Origin: Alkalicaulis satelles
GTDB lineage: Bacteria > Pseudomonadota > Alphaproteobacteria > Caulobacterales > Maricaulaceae
Reading direction: 5' to 3'
Assembly: GCF_008630495.1 (NCBI RefSeq)
Contig: NZ_VWOJ01000002.1
Span: forward strand, 839,533-903,532
DNA: 64,000 bases
Below, piece by piece: positions 1-9,790 of this stretch. The stretch's first letter is position 1, and each line of letters begins with the position of its first letter. Under the pieces are notes generated by a model. It ran no database searches and was not told the DNA's origin. It saw nothing but the letters and a program-made list of their open reading frames with translations. The translations under genes and the position numbers were made by a program.

Positions 1-562
1 GTACGGCCCGCGCGGCGGCGGCATCGCCGAACGCGAAGGGCTGATGGACCGCATCACGGTGATCGAGGGCACGCTGGGCAAGGCCTATGGCGTGATGGGC
101 GGCTATATCGCCGGCTCGGCGGCCATGTGCGACTTCGTGCGCTCCTTCTCCTCGGGCTTCATCTTCACCACCGCCCTGCCGCCCGCCGTGGCGGCCGGCG
201 CGTGCGCGGCGGTGCGCTATCTCAAGACGTCCCAGATGGAGCGCGAGCGCCAGCGCCGCAATGTGCGCCTGGTGCGCGCGCGGCTGGCGGGCATCGGCAT
301 TCCCACGCTGGACAATCCCAGCCATATCGTGCCGGTGATGGTGGGCGATCCGGTCAAGTGCAAGCGCATCAGCGACTGGCTGATGGCCACGCACGGAATC
401 TATGTCCAGCCGATCAATTATCCCACCGTGCCCAAGGGGACCGAGCGCCTGCGCATCACCCCCTCTCCGGTGCACAGCGACGGCGATATTGACCGGCTCA
501 TCGCAGCCCTGTCGGAAATCTGGTCGGAATGCGCCCTGCACAGAAACTACAACGTGGCCTGA
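1..562 (+). CDS. hemA: 5-aminolevulinate synthase, C-terminal part (5' truncated)
   Basis: Condenses glycine and succinyl-CoA to 5-aminolevulinate, the first step of tetrapyrrole synthesis in alphaproteobacteria, and so feeds bacteriochlorophyll and heme. The reading frame is open from base 2 and its start lies outside the window. Visible are the conserved segment [11 protein letters not shown], the PLP-lysine motif [13 protein letters not shown], and the C-terminal stretch with [10 protein letters not shown] and [19 protein letters not shown], all typical of ALAS. About 186 residues are present out of the usual ~400. It runs forward into idi, which starts 34 nt before the hemA stop, and faces the puf operon. 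Identification is firm; only the missing 5' end limits it. Confidence 0.95.
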   Translation, partial: YGPRGGGIAEREGLMDRITVIEGTLGKAYGVMGGYIAGSAAMCDFVRSFSSGFIFTTALPPAVAAGACAAVRYLKTSQMERERQRRNVRLVRARLAGIGIPTLDNPSHIVPVMVGDPVKCKRISDWLMATHGIYVQPINYPTVPKGTERLRITPSPVHSDGDIDRLIAALSEIWSECALHRNYNVA

Positions 563-1095
563 GCGGCCGGTCCGATTACCGTATCATCCCCGCCATAGCC
601 GCGGACGGAACGCGCTATCCCGTCGACAAGATGGAAGCGCACCGCCAGGGCCTGTTGCATGATGCGGTGTCGGTGTTTGTGTTCGACGGCGCCGACATGC
701 TCCTGCAGCAACGCGCGGCGGGCAAGTATCACTGCGCGCTGATGTGGGCGAACGCCTGCTGCACCCATCCCGACTGGGGCGAGCGCCATGAGGCGAGCGC
801 GCGCCGGCGCGTGCGCGAGGAGCTGGGCGCGGACCTGCCCCTGACCGCCTGCGGCGAGACCACCTATCACGCCGATGTGGGCGGCGGGCTCATCGAGCAT
901 GAGCGCGTGCGCCTGTACCGCGCCCGGGTGGACCGGCGCGATCTCGTCCTCAATCCCGATCCTGCCGAAGTGGCGCAGGTGCGCTGGATCAGCCGCCCGG
1001 CCCTGATTGCGGAAATCGCCGCCGCGCCGGACCGCTTCGCACCCTGGCTGCGCATCTATCTCGAACGCTGGGCCGCGCTGGGACTGGACCGTTAG
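529..1095 (+). CDS. idi: Isopentenyl-diphosphate delta-isomerase, type 1
   Basis: Interconverts isopentenyl and dimethylallyl diphosphate, supplying the C5 starter for carotenoids (crtE onward) and the bacteriochlorophyll tail. It has the Nudix-like type 1 IDI motifs: [19 protein letters not shown] with the catalytic cysteine, the REELG metal/acid motif, and an [11 protein letters not shown] block. About 188 residues, normal for bacterial IDI. The ATG at 529 overlaps hemA by 34 nt; family alignment would begin near residue 17 (IIPAIAADG), and no ATG lies nearer, so the exact start is uncertain (a CTG at 559 or the ATG at 631 are alternatives). hemA and idi are probably co-transcribed. Confidence 0.92.
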   Translation: MRPAQKLQRGLSGRSDYRIIPAIAADGTRYPVDKMEAHRQGLLHDAVSVFVFDGADMLLQQRAAGKYHCALMWANACCTHPDWGERHEASARRRVREELGADLPLTACGETTYHADVGGGLIEHERVRLYRARVDRRDLVLNPDPAEVAQVRWISRPALIAEIAAAPDRFAPWLRIYLERWAALGLDR

Positions 1096-1154
1096 GGTTT
1101 CTCTGAGCGCCCGCTGGCGGCGCGCCGCCCGAGTGCTTCTCCTCATTTCACCAG

Positions 1155-1192
1155 ACAAAAAGAACCCCCGGGCCGCGCGTGCGGTCCGGGGG
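1155..1192 (-). terminator. Rho-independent terminator of the puf operon
   Basis: Read on the minus strand, 47 nt past the pufM stop, a 12-bp stem (arms 1181-1192 and 1165-1176, one G-U pair, GCGT-type loop 1177-1180) is followed by a T-rich tail (complement of 1155-1164, TTCTTTTTGT). This is the canonical intrinsic terminator layout and closes the long crt-bch-puf superoperon. It also separates pufM from the convergent idi gene. Confidence 0.88.
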
Positions 1193-1238
1193 TGGGGGGG
1201 GTCTTACCGTCAGCCGGGACGGGAAGGCGGTTCCGCTC

Positions 1239-2168
1239 TCAGAGCGGGCGCGCGATCCCGTTCTCGCTGGCCCAGATGAACCAGTTGTCCACTACAGTGC
1301 CTGTGATCAGGATCCCGATACCGCCGGTGAGGGTGGTCAGGACCGCGAACCACCAGGCCCAGCGGTGAATGGACTCCATTGTGGCGTTGAAGCCCATGGT
1401 CCAGCGCCAGAACAGCGCGGCCCGTTCGGTGGCCGTGCCCCGGTCGCTGATCTGCTCGATCTCCCGGTCGCCGCCATAACGGCCCACCGCCAGGATGGTC
1501 GCGCCATGCATGGCGAAGAGCAGGGCTGACCCATACAGGAAGGTGATCGAGAGCATGTGGAAGGGGTTGTAGAACAGGTTCCCGTACATAAGGGAGAAAT
1601 TGTTCGTCCAGTCCAGGTGCGTGAAGATGCCGAAGGGCACCGCCTGGGACCAATCGCCCATCAACATCGGCCGGATGAAGCCCAGCACCAGATAGAGGAA
1701 GATCGCCGAGGCGAACGCCCAGGCCACATGCGTGCCCAGGCCCAGCTGGATGGCGCGCCGGTAGGTGCGCACCCACCACAAGATGATGGAGGCTGTCAGG
1801 AAGAACCCGGCCAGTATGTACCATCCGCCCTCATTGAGAGGCACGAAAGGCTGGAAGCCGTATTCCGGCCCCGGCGGGTCCAGGGTCAGCCAGAAGAACT
1901 CCCGCCCGAAGGCGATGGGATCCCAGTTGACCGAGGCCAGCATGTTGAAGCCGATGATCTCGATGGCGATGAAGCCGCAGATGAGCGACGCCACGCCGGT
2001 GAAGCCGAGATAGATCGGGCCGATCTGGGCGTTGCCGATCCGTCCGATCAGATGGCTGAAAAAGCCCTTGCCGGTCCGCGCCTCGTCACCCGGGGGCAAT
2101 TCGACCCCCGGCTCGACAGGACCGCGGACCTGAACCTGGGTGAAGATATTCTGATAAGTGGTCATCAT
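1239..2168 (-). CDS. pufM: Photosynthetic reaction centre M subunit
   Basis: Membrane core subunit of the type 2 reaction centre; with PufL it binds the special-pair bacteriochlorophylls, bacteriopheophytins, quinones and the non-heme iron. The N-terminus carries [13 protein letters not shown], a PufM hallmark, followed by five hydrophobic segments. The fourth and fifth contain the histidines of [10 protein letters not shown] and [10 protein letters not shown] that ligate chlorophyll and iron. At 309 residues it has the usual length. It lies 10 nt after pufL and is the last gene of the operon: no pufX or tetraheme cytochrome pufC follows before the terminator. A second in-frame Met follows the first directly; either could start. 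Confidence 0.98.
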   Translation of the reverse strand: MMTTYQNIFTQVQVRGPVEPGVELPPGDEARTGKGFFSHLIGRIGNAQIGPIYLGFTGVASLICGFIAIEIIGFNMLASVNWDPIAFGREFFWLTLDPPGPEYGFQPFVPLNEGGWYILAGFFLTASIILWWVRTYRRAIQLGLGTHVAWAFASAIFLYLVLGFIRPMLMGDWSQAVPFGIFTHLDWTNNFSLMYGNLFYNPFHMLSITFLYGSALLFAMHGATILAVGRYGGDREIEQISDRGTATERAALFWRWTMGFNATMESIHRWAWWFAVLTTLTGGIGILITGTVVDNWFIWASENGIARPL

Positions 2169-2178
2169 ATGTCTCCGC

Positions 2179-3000
2179 TCAGCTCCAGATCGGCAGCTCG
2201 CGCCACCAGCTCCACCAGTCCACCCATGACCGGACCCACGGGCCGGAAATGATCATGCAGACCGCGCTCCAGAAGCCCGCCGAGAGAGCCAGGAACAGCC
2301 CCAGCCGGTGAATCCCCAGCGGGCCGATGGAATAGCCCAGGATGTCCCGGAAGAAGGTGTCCTCATGGTCGGGGGTCTTCACCGTCTTGCCCTTGCCGGG
2401 ATTGGTGGCCGACAGGACCAGCGCGCCATGCAGCGCCAACGCGAACGTGGTGACGAAGAAGAAGCTCACCGCGATCATGTGCGCCGGGTTGTAGTGGAAG
2501 TTGACGAAGGCGTAGCCCACGTTCGAGACCCAATCGAGATGACTCATGATGCCGTAGGGGAAACCTTCCCCCCAGGCGCCCAGGAGCAAGGGCCGGAAGA
2601 TGTTCAAGGTCGCAAAGGCCAGGATCGCCACCCCGAAAGCGATGGGCACGTGATAGCCGATGCCCAGCTTGCGGCAGATCTCCACCTCCCGCAGGGCCCA
2701 GGAAACAAAGGCGCCCGTCGCGCAGATCGTGATGATCTGCCACAGCCCGCCTTCACGCATCGGCGCCAGGGCGAGCCCGTAGCTGATGTCAGGCGGCTGA
2801 ATGTCGATCAGCCAGGGGTTCCAGGTATCGCCCAGAGAGGCGGCGTAAAGGATCAGGCCGGTGCCGATCGCCGAGAAGAACAGTGTCGTCACGCCGAAAA
2901 AGCCGACAAAGAAGGGGCCAATCCAGAAATCGAACAGATCTCCGCCGATAAGCGTCCCGCCTCGGACCCGATATTTGCGCTCGTAACTCAATAATGCCAT
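2179..3000 (-). CDS. pufL: Photosynthetic reaction centre L subunit
   Basis: Partner of PufM in the reaction-centre heterodimer. The protein starts [20 protein letters not shown] and ends in the [10 protein letters not shown] motif characteristic of PufL; 273 residues is standard. Histidines in NFHYNPAHM and LALHGALVL match the bacteriochlorophyll and iron ligands. Five membrane spans are evident. It follows pufA after a 146-nt spacer that holds a strong stem-loop, and precedes pufM by 10 nt. Confidence 0.98.
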   Translation of the reverse strand: MALLSYERKYRVRGGTLIGGDLFDFWIGPFFVGFFGVTTLFFSAIGTGLILYAASLGDTWNPWLIDIQPPDISYGLALAPMREGGLWQIITICATGAFVSWALREVEICRKLGIGYHVPIAFGVAILAFATLNIFRPLLLGAWGEGFPYGIMSHLDWVSNVGYAFVNFHYNPAHMIAVSFFFVTTFALALHGALVLSATNPGKGKTVKTPDHEDTFFRDILGYSIGPLGIHRLGLFLALSAGFWSAVCMIISGPWVRSWVDWWSWWRELPIWS

Positions 3001-3033
3001 TGCACTATCTCCGTTATCGGTCGCCCGGGCGGC

Positions 3034-3055
3034 GCCGGGCGCCGTAGCGCCCGGC
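3034..3055 (-). promoter_or_regulatory. Stem-loop in the pufA-pufL spacer
   Basis: A perfect 9-bp GC stem (3034-3042 with 3047-3055, loop 3043-3046) lies 34 nt upstream of pufL and 92 nt downstream of the pufA stop. No T-run follows, so it is not an intrinsic terminator. In Rhodobacter an intercistronic hairpin at this place blocks 3'-5' decay and leaves a stable pufBA segment, raising LH1 over reaction-centre yield; the same role is inferred here. Confidence 0.65.
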
Positions 3056-3146
3056 CCCGCTGTACGGCCGTCAGGATTGACCAGAACGCTATTGCGCGTC
3101 TGGCTCGCCGCCCGTCAAAGACGGCGTCAAAGCGCCGGCCAACTCG

Positions 3147-3326
3147 TTACAAGTTGACAGACTCGGTCGTAATGGCGGCCATGCCGCCACCTGCGGCGCC
3201 ATCAATCCAGTTGTACCGCTCGCTAGAGAGCAGGATGAAATGGATCAGGATGGCCAGGGTGAAGAGGAACACGAACAAGGCGATAACCGCCCGGCGCGGA
3301 TCGAAAAGAAGCCAGATTTTCCACAT
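3147..3326 (-). CDS. pufA: LH1 light-harvesting alpha polypeptide
   Basis: Small membrane antenna polypeptide that, with PufB, rings the reaction centre and binds B870-type bacteriochlorophyll. Translation gives 59 residues beginning [14 protein letters not shown], then one membrane helix with the chlorophyll-ligating histidine (residue 29, in [10 protein letters not shown]), followed by SSERYNW. All are LH1-alpha hallmarks. The C-terminal tail is glycine-rich and periplasmic. A strong Shine-Dalgarno AGGAGGA sits between the pufB stop and this ATG (12-nt gap). Confidence 0.97.
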   Translation of the reverse strand: MWKIWLLFDPRRAVIALFVFLFTLAILIHFILLSSERYNWIDGAAGGGMAAITTESVNL

Positions 3327-3338
3327 GGTTCTTTCCTC

Positions 3339-3479
3339 CTAACCGAGCCACGGACGCCAGAACCACACGAGAACGTGGGCGACGACCGCAATTGCCGTGA
3401 ATCCAAGGAAGCTAGAGACGAAGATCTTGTGAAACTCCTTCGCCTCTCCTTCCGACAGTCCGGACATTGAGTCACTCAT
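3339..3479 (-). CDS. pufB: LH1 light-harvesting beta polypeptide
   Basis: 46-residue antenna beta chain. It has an acidic N-terminal region ([20 protein letters not shown]), one membrane helix with the bacteriochlorophyll ligand His35 in [13 protein letters not shown], and the aromatic WRPWL end, exactly the LH1-beta pattern. First gene of the puf segment proper: it follows bchZ after a 127-nt spacer with two stem-loops, and no pufQ is present. A Met at residue 5 is an alternative start; the first ATG is preceded by GGGAG. Confidence 0.97.
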   Translation of the reverse strand: MSDSMSGLSEGEAKEFHKIFVSSFLGFTAIAVVAHVLVWFWRPWLG

Positions 3480-3498
3480 GAGACATTACTCCCATAGA

Positions 3499-3581
3499 CG
3501 CTGCGGCATCCCCGCAGCGGGTCATGCCGGGCCAAGCGTGGTCCGGCACGTTCCCGGACCGGCTCATCACCGGTCCGGAAC
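3499..3581 (-). promoter_or_regulatory. Two stem-loops in the bchZ-pufB spacer
   Basis: Two strong inverted repeats fill the untranslated leader of pufB. One is a perfect 8-bp stem (3499-3506 with 3512-3519) ending 19 nt before the pufB start. The other is a 12-bp stem with a single bulged C (3550-3562 with 3570-3581, 7-nt loop). Neither has a T-run on the coding strand. They probably shield the 5' end of processed puf mRNA or attenuate read-through from bchZ. I see no convincing sigma-70 promoter or TGT-N12-ACA site in this spacer. Confidence 0.55.
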
Positions 3582-3606
3582 GCAGGAAGGAAGGGTTTGC
3601 GCGCGC

Positions 3607-5061
3607 TCACGCGCCTTGCCTTTCCAGAAGAGATGTCTCGCCTGCGCGCACATGCGCCAGGCTCACGCGGGCCGCGCCGTCCTGGCGCGCGCGCGCTTCA
3701 GCTGCGTCACGCAGGCGCTTGGCGGCTGAAATGCGGGTCAGGACCGGCTGACGCTCCACCAGGGCGTCGAGCGCGTCGCGCGCCTCGGCCTCCCAGGTCA
3801 GCTCGCGCGCCAGACGCGCGGGCGTGGCCGGCGCGCGGTCCATGTCGGTCGCCAGCGGCAGGATGTGGAACAGGGCGTCAAACAGGGCGTTACAGGTTTC
3901 CTGTACCAGATAGGTCGCCCCGGCATAACCCATGAAGGGCGTGCCGGTATGGCGCCGGATCACCGCGCCGGGGAAGGAGGCCGGGATGTATTGGCTGCGC
4001 GCCCCGCTCTCGGCCAGATACATGCGCTCGTTATAGCTGCCGAACAGGATGAAGGGCGGCGTGTCCTTGATCGCCTGGCGCACTGCGGCGTTGTCAGGCT
4101 TCACCCCGGCGCAGCGCGAGACGGCGAACGTGCACGGCAGGCCCATCTCGTCGGCCAGGAAGTGCTTGAGGCCCCGCGCATAGGTCTCGTTGGCCACGAT
4201 GGCGAAGCTTGCCGTGCCGAAGAAATCCTGGGTCACCGAGCGCCACAAATCCCACAAGGGCTTGATGGTGGTGTGACGCTCGCGCTCGATGAAGGGCTCG
4301 GCGTCCAGACCGAGCAATTCGGCCAGGGCGCGCAGGAATTTGGTGGTGGAGTGCAGGCCGATGGGCGCCTGCAGATAGGGCATGTCCAGCTCTTCGCAGA
4401 GCAGGCGCCCGAACTCGCGGTACATGCAGATATTTACGTCCGCATCCACCAGGCGCGGCACATTGGCCAGATGGCTGCCCAGCGGCATGACCATGTTCAC
4501 ATCCGCGCCCAGCCCCTCCACCAGACGGCGGATTTCAGCCAGATCGGAGGGCATGTTGAACATGCCGTAGGACGGGCCGATGATATTCACGCGCGGCCTG
4601 GCGCCTTCGGCGCGCTTTTTGGCCTTGGGCCGCTTGCCGTGCTTGGCGCCGTACTCGGTCCATAGCCACAGCAATGCGCGGTCCGCGCTCTGCCACTGGT
4701 CCTCGTCGATGGTGCGCGGCAGGAAGCGGTGGATATTCATGCCTTCGGGCGTGACCCCGCCGCCGATCATCTCGGCGATGGAGCCGGTGACCACCACGGC
4801 GGGCAGGTCCGGCTCCAGCACGGCATGGGCGCGCTTCATGGCCTCTTCGGTGCCAGCGCCCATCTCGTCTTCGCTCAGGCCCGTGACCACGATGGGCAGC
4901 TCGTGCGGCGGCAGCGCGTCGGTATAGTGCAGCACCGAGGTGACGGGCAGGTTCTCGCACCCGACCGGCCCGTCGATCACCACCTGCAGGCCCTTGATCG
5001 CGGTGAACACATACACCGCGCCCCAATATCCCCCGGCCCTGTCATGATCGAGCACTAGCAT
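3607..5061 (-). CDS. bchZ: Chlorophyllide a reductase subunit Z
   Basis: Nitrogenase-like catalytic subunit (with BchY) of chlorophyllide a reductase, which reduces ring B to give bacteriochlorophyll a precursors. It has the family start [19 protein letters not shown], the cluster-binding region [14 protein letters not shown], and the [19 protein letters not shown] block; 484 residues is normal. It overlaps the bchY end by 7 nt, so translation is coupled. It is followed by the puf genes, so LH1 and reaction centre are partly fed by bchC-operon transcripts as in Rhodobacter superoperons. Confidence 0.97.
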   Translation of the reverse strand: MLVLDHDRAGGYWGAVYVFTAIKGLQVVIDGPVGCENLPVTSVLHYTDALPPHELPIVVTGLSEDEMGAGTEEAMKRAHAVLEPDLPAVVVTGSIAEMIGGGVTPEGMNIHRFLPRTIDEDQWQSADRALLWLWTEYGAKHGKRPKAKKRAEGARPRVNIIGPSYGMFNMPSDLAEIRRLVEGLGADVNMVMPLGSHLANVPRLVDADVNICMYREFGRLLCEELDMPYLQAPIGLHSTTKFLRALAELLGLDAEPFIERERHTTIKPLWDLWRSVTQDFFGTASFAIVANETYARGLKHFLADEMGLPCTFAVSRCAGVKPDNAAVRQAIKDTPPFILFGSYNERMYLAESGARSQYIPASFPGAVIRRHTGTPFMGYAGATYLVQETCNALFDALFHILPLATDMDRAPATPARLARELTWEAEARDALDALVERQPVLTRISAAKRLRDAAEARARQDGAARVSLAHVRAGETSLLERQGA

Positions 5062-6635
5062 CCTGTGGGCGCCTCGATCGCTTTTTGGCGCGCCTGTTCG
5101 GCGCTGATGCGCTTGCGCGCTTCCTTCATGCGGAAGGTGCGGCTGTCTTCGGGCGTGGTCTCCCAGACGCCCGCTGCATGCCCGGTCCCCACGCCCTCGA
5201 AGAAGGCGCGCATCTCGTCAAAGCGCGGCTTGGAGGCCATGGCGGCGTTGACCACATCGGCCAGCGAGCCGGCGCCCGCCGGACCCATCAGGGGCCGGGC
5301 CGAGATCAGATTGGTGAAGTAGAGCGAGGGCGTGCCGCTCTCCTTGACCGCCTGCACCACGGGCGTGGTGCCGATGGCCAGGTCCGGCTTGAACTCGTCC
5401 ACCGCGGCCAGATCCTGTTCCAGCGAGGCGCGGAAGCGCACCTGGACGCCATGGGCTTCCAGCCAGGCCAGATCGGCCCCAGACCACGGCGTTTTTGGAC
5501 AGGCCGTGCCTACATAGCGCACATCGGCTCCGCTCTCGACCAAGAGGCGCGCCACCAGCAATTCCGAGCCCTCATAGCCCGACAGGGTGATGCGCCCCTT
5601 GATGGGCTTGGCCGCCAGCGCGCCCTTGATGGCGGGCAGCACGGCCTGCTTGGCCGCTTCGATCTTGGCCGCCGGGACATTGGCGGCCTCGCCAATGGCT
5701 TCCAGCCAGGCCGCCGTGCCGTCCAGGCCCACCGGCGCCGAGCCGACAATGGCGCGGCCTGCGGCCTGAAACTCGCGGATGGAGGCGGTGTAGAAAGGAT
5801 GGATCGCGCCCACCACCGGGCTGTCGAGCGCGGCATAGAGCTCGCGCCATTCGCGCGTGGGGACCACCGGCCCGGCGGCCAGCCCCATGGGGTCGAGCAG
5901 GCGCCCGATCACCACCGGATCGGCCGGGAACATCTCGCCCAGCAGCGTCACGGACGGGCGCTCGTCGCGGGCGCGGTCGGGCGCCTGGACCGGGCCCAGC
6001 TCGGCCTCGGTGCGCGCATAATTGAGCATGGCGCCCGCCAGCACGTCCTTGGCCTCGGCATGGGTGGGCACGCCAAAGCCTGGCACGTCTATGCCGATAA
6101 TGCGCACACCATTGATATCCTTGGGCAAAAGCCGCAGCGGCACGCCCGAGGCGGTGGGCACGCACAGATTGGTGATCACGATGGCGTCGTAGTGCTCGGG
6201 ATCGGCCAGATCGAACACCGCGTCGCGAATGTCCTCGAACAGCTTGCCCGTGACCAGGGTTTCGGAATTGAACGGCACATAGCCCACCGTCCGGCGCGCG
6301 CCGTAGAAGTGGGAGGTGAAGGTCAGCCCGTACACGCAGCACGCCGAGCCCGACAGGATCGTCGCCGTGCGCCGCATGCGCAGGCCCACGCGCAACGAGC
6401 CGAAGGCCGGGCACATGGACTGGGGCTGGTCATGCGGCCCCTTGGGATAGTCTTTTTCGTATTGCTCCAGGATTTCGGCGGCCCCGGACGCGGCGGCCTG
6501 GGCGCGCATTTTCTCCGCGCCAGCATGGCAGCCGGATGCGTTGGCGTCCGCCGGCACGGCCTCTTCGCGCGGCGCAGCTGCGTCGCCGGCGCCCTGAGGG
6601 CGCGTATTGAGGAGGGTGACGGTGTCTTTGGCCAT
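5055..6635 (-). CDS. bchY: Chlorophyllide a reductase subunit Y
   Basis: NifD-like partner of BchZ. It shows conserved [34 protein letters not shown] and the [18 protein letters not shown] region with cluster cysteines. The frame is open further upstream, but the start at 6635 ([10 protein letters not shown]) is chosen because longer versions run back into bchX; this gives 526 residues and an 11-nt gap to bchX. The N-terminal ~60 residues are low-complexity and Ala/Glu-rich, as in other BchY proteins. Confidence 0.95.
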   Translation of the reverse strand: MAKDTVTLLNTRPQGAGDAAAPREEAVPADANASGCHAGAEKMRAQAAASGAAEILEQYEKDYPKGPHDQPQSMCPAFGSLRVGLRMRRTATILSGSACCVYGLTFTSHFYGARRTVGYVPFNSETLVTGKLFEDIRDAVFDLADPEHYDAIVITNLCVPTASGVPLRLLPKDINGVRIIGIDVPGFGVPTHAEAKDVLAGAMLNYARTEAELGPVQAPDRARDERPSVTLLGEMFPADPVVIGRLLDPMGLAAGPVVPTREWRELYAALDSPVVGAIHPFYTASIREFQAAGRAIVGSAPVGLDGTAAWLEAIGEAANVPAAKIEAAKQAVLPAIKGALAAKPIKGRITLSGYEGSELLVARLLVESGADVRYVGTACPKTPWSGADLAWLEAHGVQVRFRASLEQDLAAVDEFKPDLAIGTTPVVQAVKESGTPSLYFTNLISARPLMGPAGAGSLADVVNAAMASKPRFDEMRAFFEGVGTGHAAGVWETTPEDSRTFRMKEARKRISAEQARQKAIEAPTGC

Positions 6636-6646
6636 GGCCTTGCCCC

Positions 6647-7660
6647 TCAGACTTCGTCGTACACGACTTCGAGGGAGGGTTTTTCGACGTGATTGACCCC
6701 GCACATGTCCGCCGATGTGGCGGGCACCAGAGCCATGCCTTCGGCCTCTTCGGAATCAAACAGGGCCAGCAGCCCGTCCTGGTCGAGCGGGCGGGGCTGG
6801 ACCGGGGGCGCCTCGGCGACATTGATCCCCAGCTCTTCAAACAGCGCCGCCCAGGGCGAGCCCGGCTTGCCGATGATCTCGTAATTGGCGCTCTTGCGGC
6901 GGATATCGTCGTCGGCGGGAATGGCCGCCAGAACCGGAATGCCGACCTTCTCGGCGAAGGCCTGGGCCTCGCCCGTGCCGTCATCCTTGTTGATGACCAG
7001 GCCGGCTACGCCCACATTGCCGCCCAGCCGGCGGAAATACTCCACGGCCGAGCACACATTATTGGCCACATAGAGCGATTGCAGATCGTTGGAGCCGACC
7101 ACGATCACCTTCTGGCACATGTCGCGCGCGATCGGCAGGCCGAACCCGCCGCACACCACATCGCCCAGGAAATCGAGCAGGACATAGTCGAAATCCCACT
7201 CGTGGAAGCCCAGCGATTCCAGGAGCTCGAAGCCGTGGATGATGCCGCGCCCGCCACAGCCGCGGCCCACTTCGGGACCGCCCAGCTCCATGGCGAACAC
7301 GCCGTCACGCTTGAAGCAGACATCGCCGATCTGGACGCTTTCGCCGGCCTCTTTCTTGCGCGAGGAGGTCTCGATAATGGTCGGGCAGGCGCGCCCGCCG
7401 AACAAAAGCGAGGTGGTGTCGCTCTTGGGGTCGCAGCCGATCAGCAGCACCTTCTTGCCCAGCTGGGCCATCATATAGCTGAGATTGGACAGGGTGAACG
7501 ACTTGCCGATCCCGCCCTTGCCGTAGATGGCGATGATCTGGGTCTCTTTCTTCACCGGTCCTGTGTGCACCGGATCAGGCGCCTGGGCCGCCTCGCGGCG
7601 CAGCGCGTCCGATTGGCCGCCAGACTTGCCGTTTGCCTTGAAATCGCCGTCCATCAGCAC
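6647..7660 (-). CDS. bchX: Chlorophyllide a reductase iron protein, subunit X
   Basis: NifH-like ATP-dependent electron donor to BchYZ. The P-loop is [11 protein letters not shown] (residues 46-56); the cysteines that bridge a [4Fe-4S] cluster between monomers lie in [14 protein letters not shown] and [13 protein letters not shown]. 337 residues, with the usual extra N-terminal extension relative to BchL. It overlaps bchC by 7 nt. The acidic, Pro-rich C-terminal tail is common in BchX. Confidence 0.97.
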   Translation of the reverse strand: MLMDGDFKANGKSGGQSDALRREAAQAPDPVHTGPVKKETQIIAIYGKGGIGKSFTLSNLSYMMAQLGKKVLLIGCDPKSDTTSLLFGGRACPTIIETSSRKKEAGESVQIGDVCFKRDGVFAMELGGPEVGRGCGGRGIIHGFELLESLGFHEWDFDYVLLDFLGDVVCGGFGLPIARDMCQKVIVVGSNDLQSLYVANNVCSAVEYFRRLGGNVGVAGLVINKDDGTGEAQAFAEKVGIPVLAAIPADDDIRRKSANYEIIGKPGSPWAALFEELGINVAEAPPVQPRPLDQDGLLALFDSEEAEGMALVPATSADMCGVNHVEKPSLEVVYDEV

Positions 7661-8589
7661 GTTCTCCAGTCAATGACCATCTTCAGGCAGGACGCGTCAG
7701 TGAAGGCGGTGTCATAGGCCTTCCCGGCTTCGCCGGGCGCGCTGTGGTGAGTGATGAGGCCGTCCAGGCCGAGCGCGCCGCTGGCGATCTGGCGCCCGAC
7801 GGCGTCCAGATCGGCGGGGCTGAACTCCGCCGCGATGCGCAGGCGCGCCTCCTTCATGAAGGCGGGTGCGAAATTGAAGCTCAGCCGTTCGGCGTAGAAG
7901 CCCGCCAGCACGATCTCCCCGCCCTTGGCCAGGCGGCCCACCAGCGAGTCCAGGAGATTCGCATCCCCGCTCACGTCATAAATGGCGCGATAGTCCCGGC
8001 GCGGATCGTCTTCGGGGCGCAGGACCCGATAGCCCTCAGCCCCGTCCATGCGGTCCGGATTGATCTCCCACACCACCGGCGCAGGCGCGCCCGCGGCCAG
8101 CGTAAGACGCGCCAGCAGCCGGCCCAGCGCGCCGTGGCCGATGATCAGGTCCGGCGCGGCGTGATCGCCCGCCATGGCGTGCCAGGCGGTGGCGGCGAGC
8201 GCCAGCATGACGCCGCGCTCGCCCAGATTTTCATCCACCGGGGTGACCCGGGCGCCGGGCACGGTGACGCGCGACGCCGAGCCGCCGAACAGGCCCCGGA
8301 TCGCGCCGAAGCATTGCGCGCCGGGCACGAACACCCAGTCGCCTTCATGCCGGCCTGAGTCCGCTCCGGCTTCGATCACGCGTCCGATGGATTCATAGCC
8401 GGGGACCAGCGGATAGCCCATGCCCGGGAAGGGCGGCATCGCCCCCGACCAGAGCAGGCGTTCGGTGCCCGTGCTGACGCCTGACCAGGCGATCTCGACC
8501 ACCACGTCCTGCGGCCCCGCGGCGGCGATCGCCAGCCGGTTCAGCGCAATGCGCTTGGGCTCTTCCAGTACGATGGCTAGGGCGTCCAA
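7654..8589 (-). CDS. bchC: 3-hydroxyethyl bacteriochlorophyllide a dehydrogenase
   Basis: Oxidises the C-3 hydroxyethyl group to acetyl on the way to bacteriochlorophyllide a. It is a medium-chain dehydrogenase-like protein of 311 residues with the BchC-typical N-terminus ([32 protein letters not shown] spread over residues ~36-67), [14 protein letters not shown], and a degenerate Rossmann region around [14 protein letters not shown]. First gene after the PpsR-type site; it overlaps bchX by 7 nt and lies 73 nt after crtF. Confidence 0.96.
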   Translation of the reverse strand: MDALAIVLEEPKRIALNRLAIAAAGPQDVVVEIAWSGVSTGTERLLWSGAMPPFPGMGYPLVPGYESIGRVIEAGADSGRHEGDWVFVPGAQCFGAIRGLFGGSASRVTVPGARVTPVDENLGERGVMLALAATAWHAMAGDHAAPDLIIGHGALGRLLARLTLAAGAPAPVVWEINPDRMDGAEGYRVLRPEDDPRRDYRAIYDVSGDANLLDSLVGRLAKGGEIVLAGFYAERLSFNFAPAFMKEARLRIAAEFSPADLDAVGRQIASGALGLDGLITHHSAPGEAGKAYDTAFTDASCLKMVIDWRTC

Positions 8590-8630
8590 ATCCCGCCTCC
8601 CCAGGCTTTATCTCTCATTCGCCAATTGCG

Positions 8631-8662
8631 TGTCAGTTTACATTGACACTCACAACAGTCAA
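8631..8662 (-). promoter_or_regulatory. bchC promoter with PpsR/CrtJ-type operator
   Basis: The palindrome TGTCAGTTTACATTGACA (8631-8648) fits TGT-N12-ACA, the PpsR/CrtJ binding consensus. On the minus strand a TTGACT -35 box (8657-8662) is followed 16 nt later by TAAACT, so the operator covers the putative -10 element. It lies 42 nt upstream of bchC, as the CrtJ-controlled bchC promoter does in Rhodobacter. This implies redox/light repression of bchCXYZ and, by read-through, puf. Confidence 0.75.
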
Positions 8663-9790
8663 TTATGATTTACGATCAGGCGCGGCCCGGGCGGTCATGA
8701 CGCTGGCGATGAGCGCCATTCTGGGAGGGTGCAGACGCACCTGCTCAAAGCCCGCCGCCTCCAGCATGGCGATCAGTTCCGGCGCGCTGCGCGGGCGCCC
8801 CTTGCCCATGGCGGCCAGATAAAATCCGAAATACGCCTCCCCCATAGGCGCGGCGCCCGGCGCATCGGCCATGGGCTCGGCCAGCAACAAGGTCCCGCCC
8901 GGCGCCAGGGCCGCCCGGCAGGCGCGCAAGAGCGTCATCACATCCTCATCGTCATGGTCGTGGACGATGCGCACCAGCGAGATGAGATCGGCGCCGGCCG
9001 GGGGCTGGTCTGTCAGGAAGCTGCCGCCATGGACCGCCGCGCGGGCGCCGAGCCCCGCTGCTTCCAGGCGCTGGCGGGCCCGGTCCGCCACGGCGGGCAG
9101 GTCGAACAGGGCGAGGTTCAGACGGGGCGCCTGGCGCGCCGCCTCGATCAGGAAGGCGCCCTCGCCTCCGCCCACATCGAGCAGCTGGCGGTAGCGCTTT
9201 AGATCTATGGCGGCGAAAATCTCCTCGGACACCATGGGCAGGGTGGCGCCCATCAGCTCCGAATAGGCGTCGGTGCGCCCGCCCACGCCCTCGCCGCGCC
9301 CATAGCCCCAGAATTGCGCCAGCCGTCCCTCGCGCGCCTCGCCGCGCAGGACCGCCAGCGGGTCTTGCAGATCGTGATAGAGCAGGGCGTGATGGCGCGT
9401 CATGGCCGCAAGGCCCGTCTCGCCCGCCAGCGCCGCGCCCAGCCGCCCCAGCGCATAGCGTCCGCCCGAGCGGCGCTCCAGAAGATCCAGCGAGGCGGCG
9501 GCTTCGGCGAGCCGCTGTGCGCCTTCGCGCGGCAGTCCGGCGTGACCGGCGATGGCGTCCAGCGATTGCGGGCCGTCAGCGAGACATTCAAACAGGCCGG
9601 TCTCGATGCAGGCGAGCAGGGTCTGGGTATAGACAAAGCCCGCCATCAGATCGAACACCGCGCGCGCCTCGGCGCGCGCCTTGGCGCGGGTCAGGGGGAA
9701 GGCCTTGGCGAAGCGGCGGAAACCCGGGCGGGAGACCAGCCGGTTGCGCCAGTCCCCGAGCACGGCGCGCCAGCCCATGGCCGCGCTCAA
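8663..9790 (-). CDS. crtF: Hydroxyneurosporene/demethylspheroidene O-methyltransferase
   Basis: Methylates the tertiary hydroxyl added by CrtC to give the methoxy group of spirilloxanthin-series carotenoids. 375 residues. It has an N-terminal winged-helix dimerisation part (residues ~40-140) and a C-terminal SAM-binding O-methyltransferase_2 domain (LLDVGGGEGAFLIEAARQAP, SLVRIVHDHDDE, LLLAEPMADAPGAAPMGEAY). It starts within the crtE stop (4-nt ATGA overlap), so the two are coupled. Confidence 0.93.
   Translation of the reverse strand: MSAAMGWRAVLGDWRNRLVSRPGFRRFAKAFPLTRAKARAEARAVFDLMAGFVYTQTLLACIETGLFECLADGPQSLDAIAGHAGLPREGAQRLAEAAASLDLLERRSGGRYALGRLGAALAGETGLAAMTRHHALLYHDLQDPLAVLRGEAREGRLAQFWGYGRGEGVGGRTDAYSELMGATLPMVSEEIFAAIDLKRYRQLLDVGGGEGAFLIEAARQAPRLNLALFDLPAVADRARQRLEAAGLGARAAVHGGSFLTDQPPAGADLISLVRIVHDHDDEDVMTLLRACRAALAPGGTLLLAEPMADAPGAAPMGEAYFGFYLAAMGKGRPRSAPELIAMLEAAGFEQVRLHPPRMALIASVMTARAAPDRKS

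Noticed and set aside
3480..3606. A possible pufQ before pufB
   Set aside because: The 127-nt spacer has no open frame of suitable length and is filled by stem-loops.
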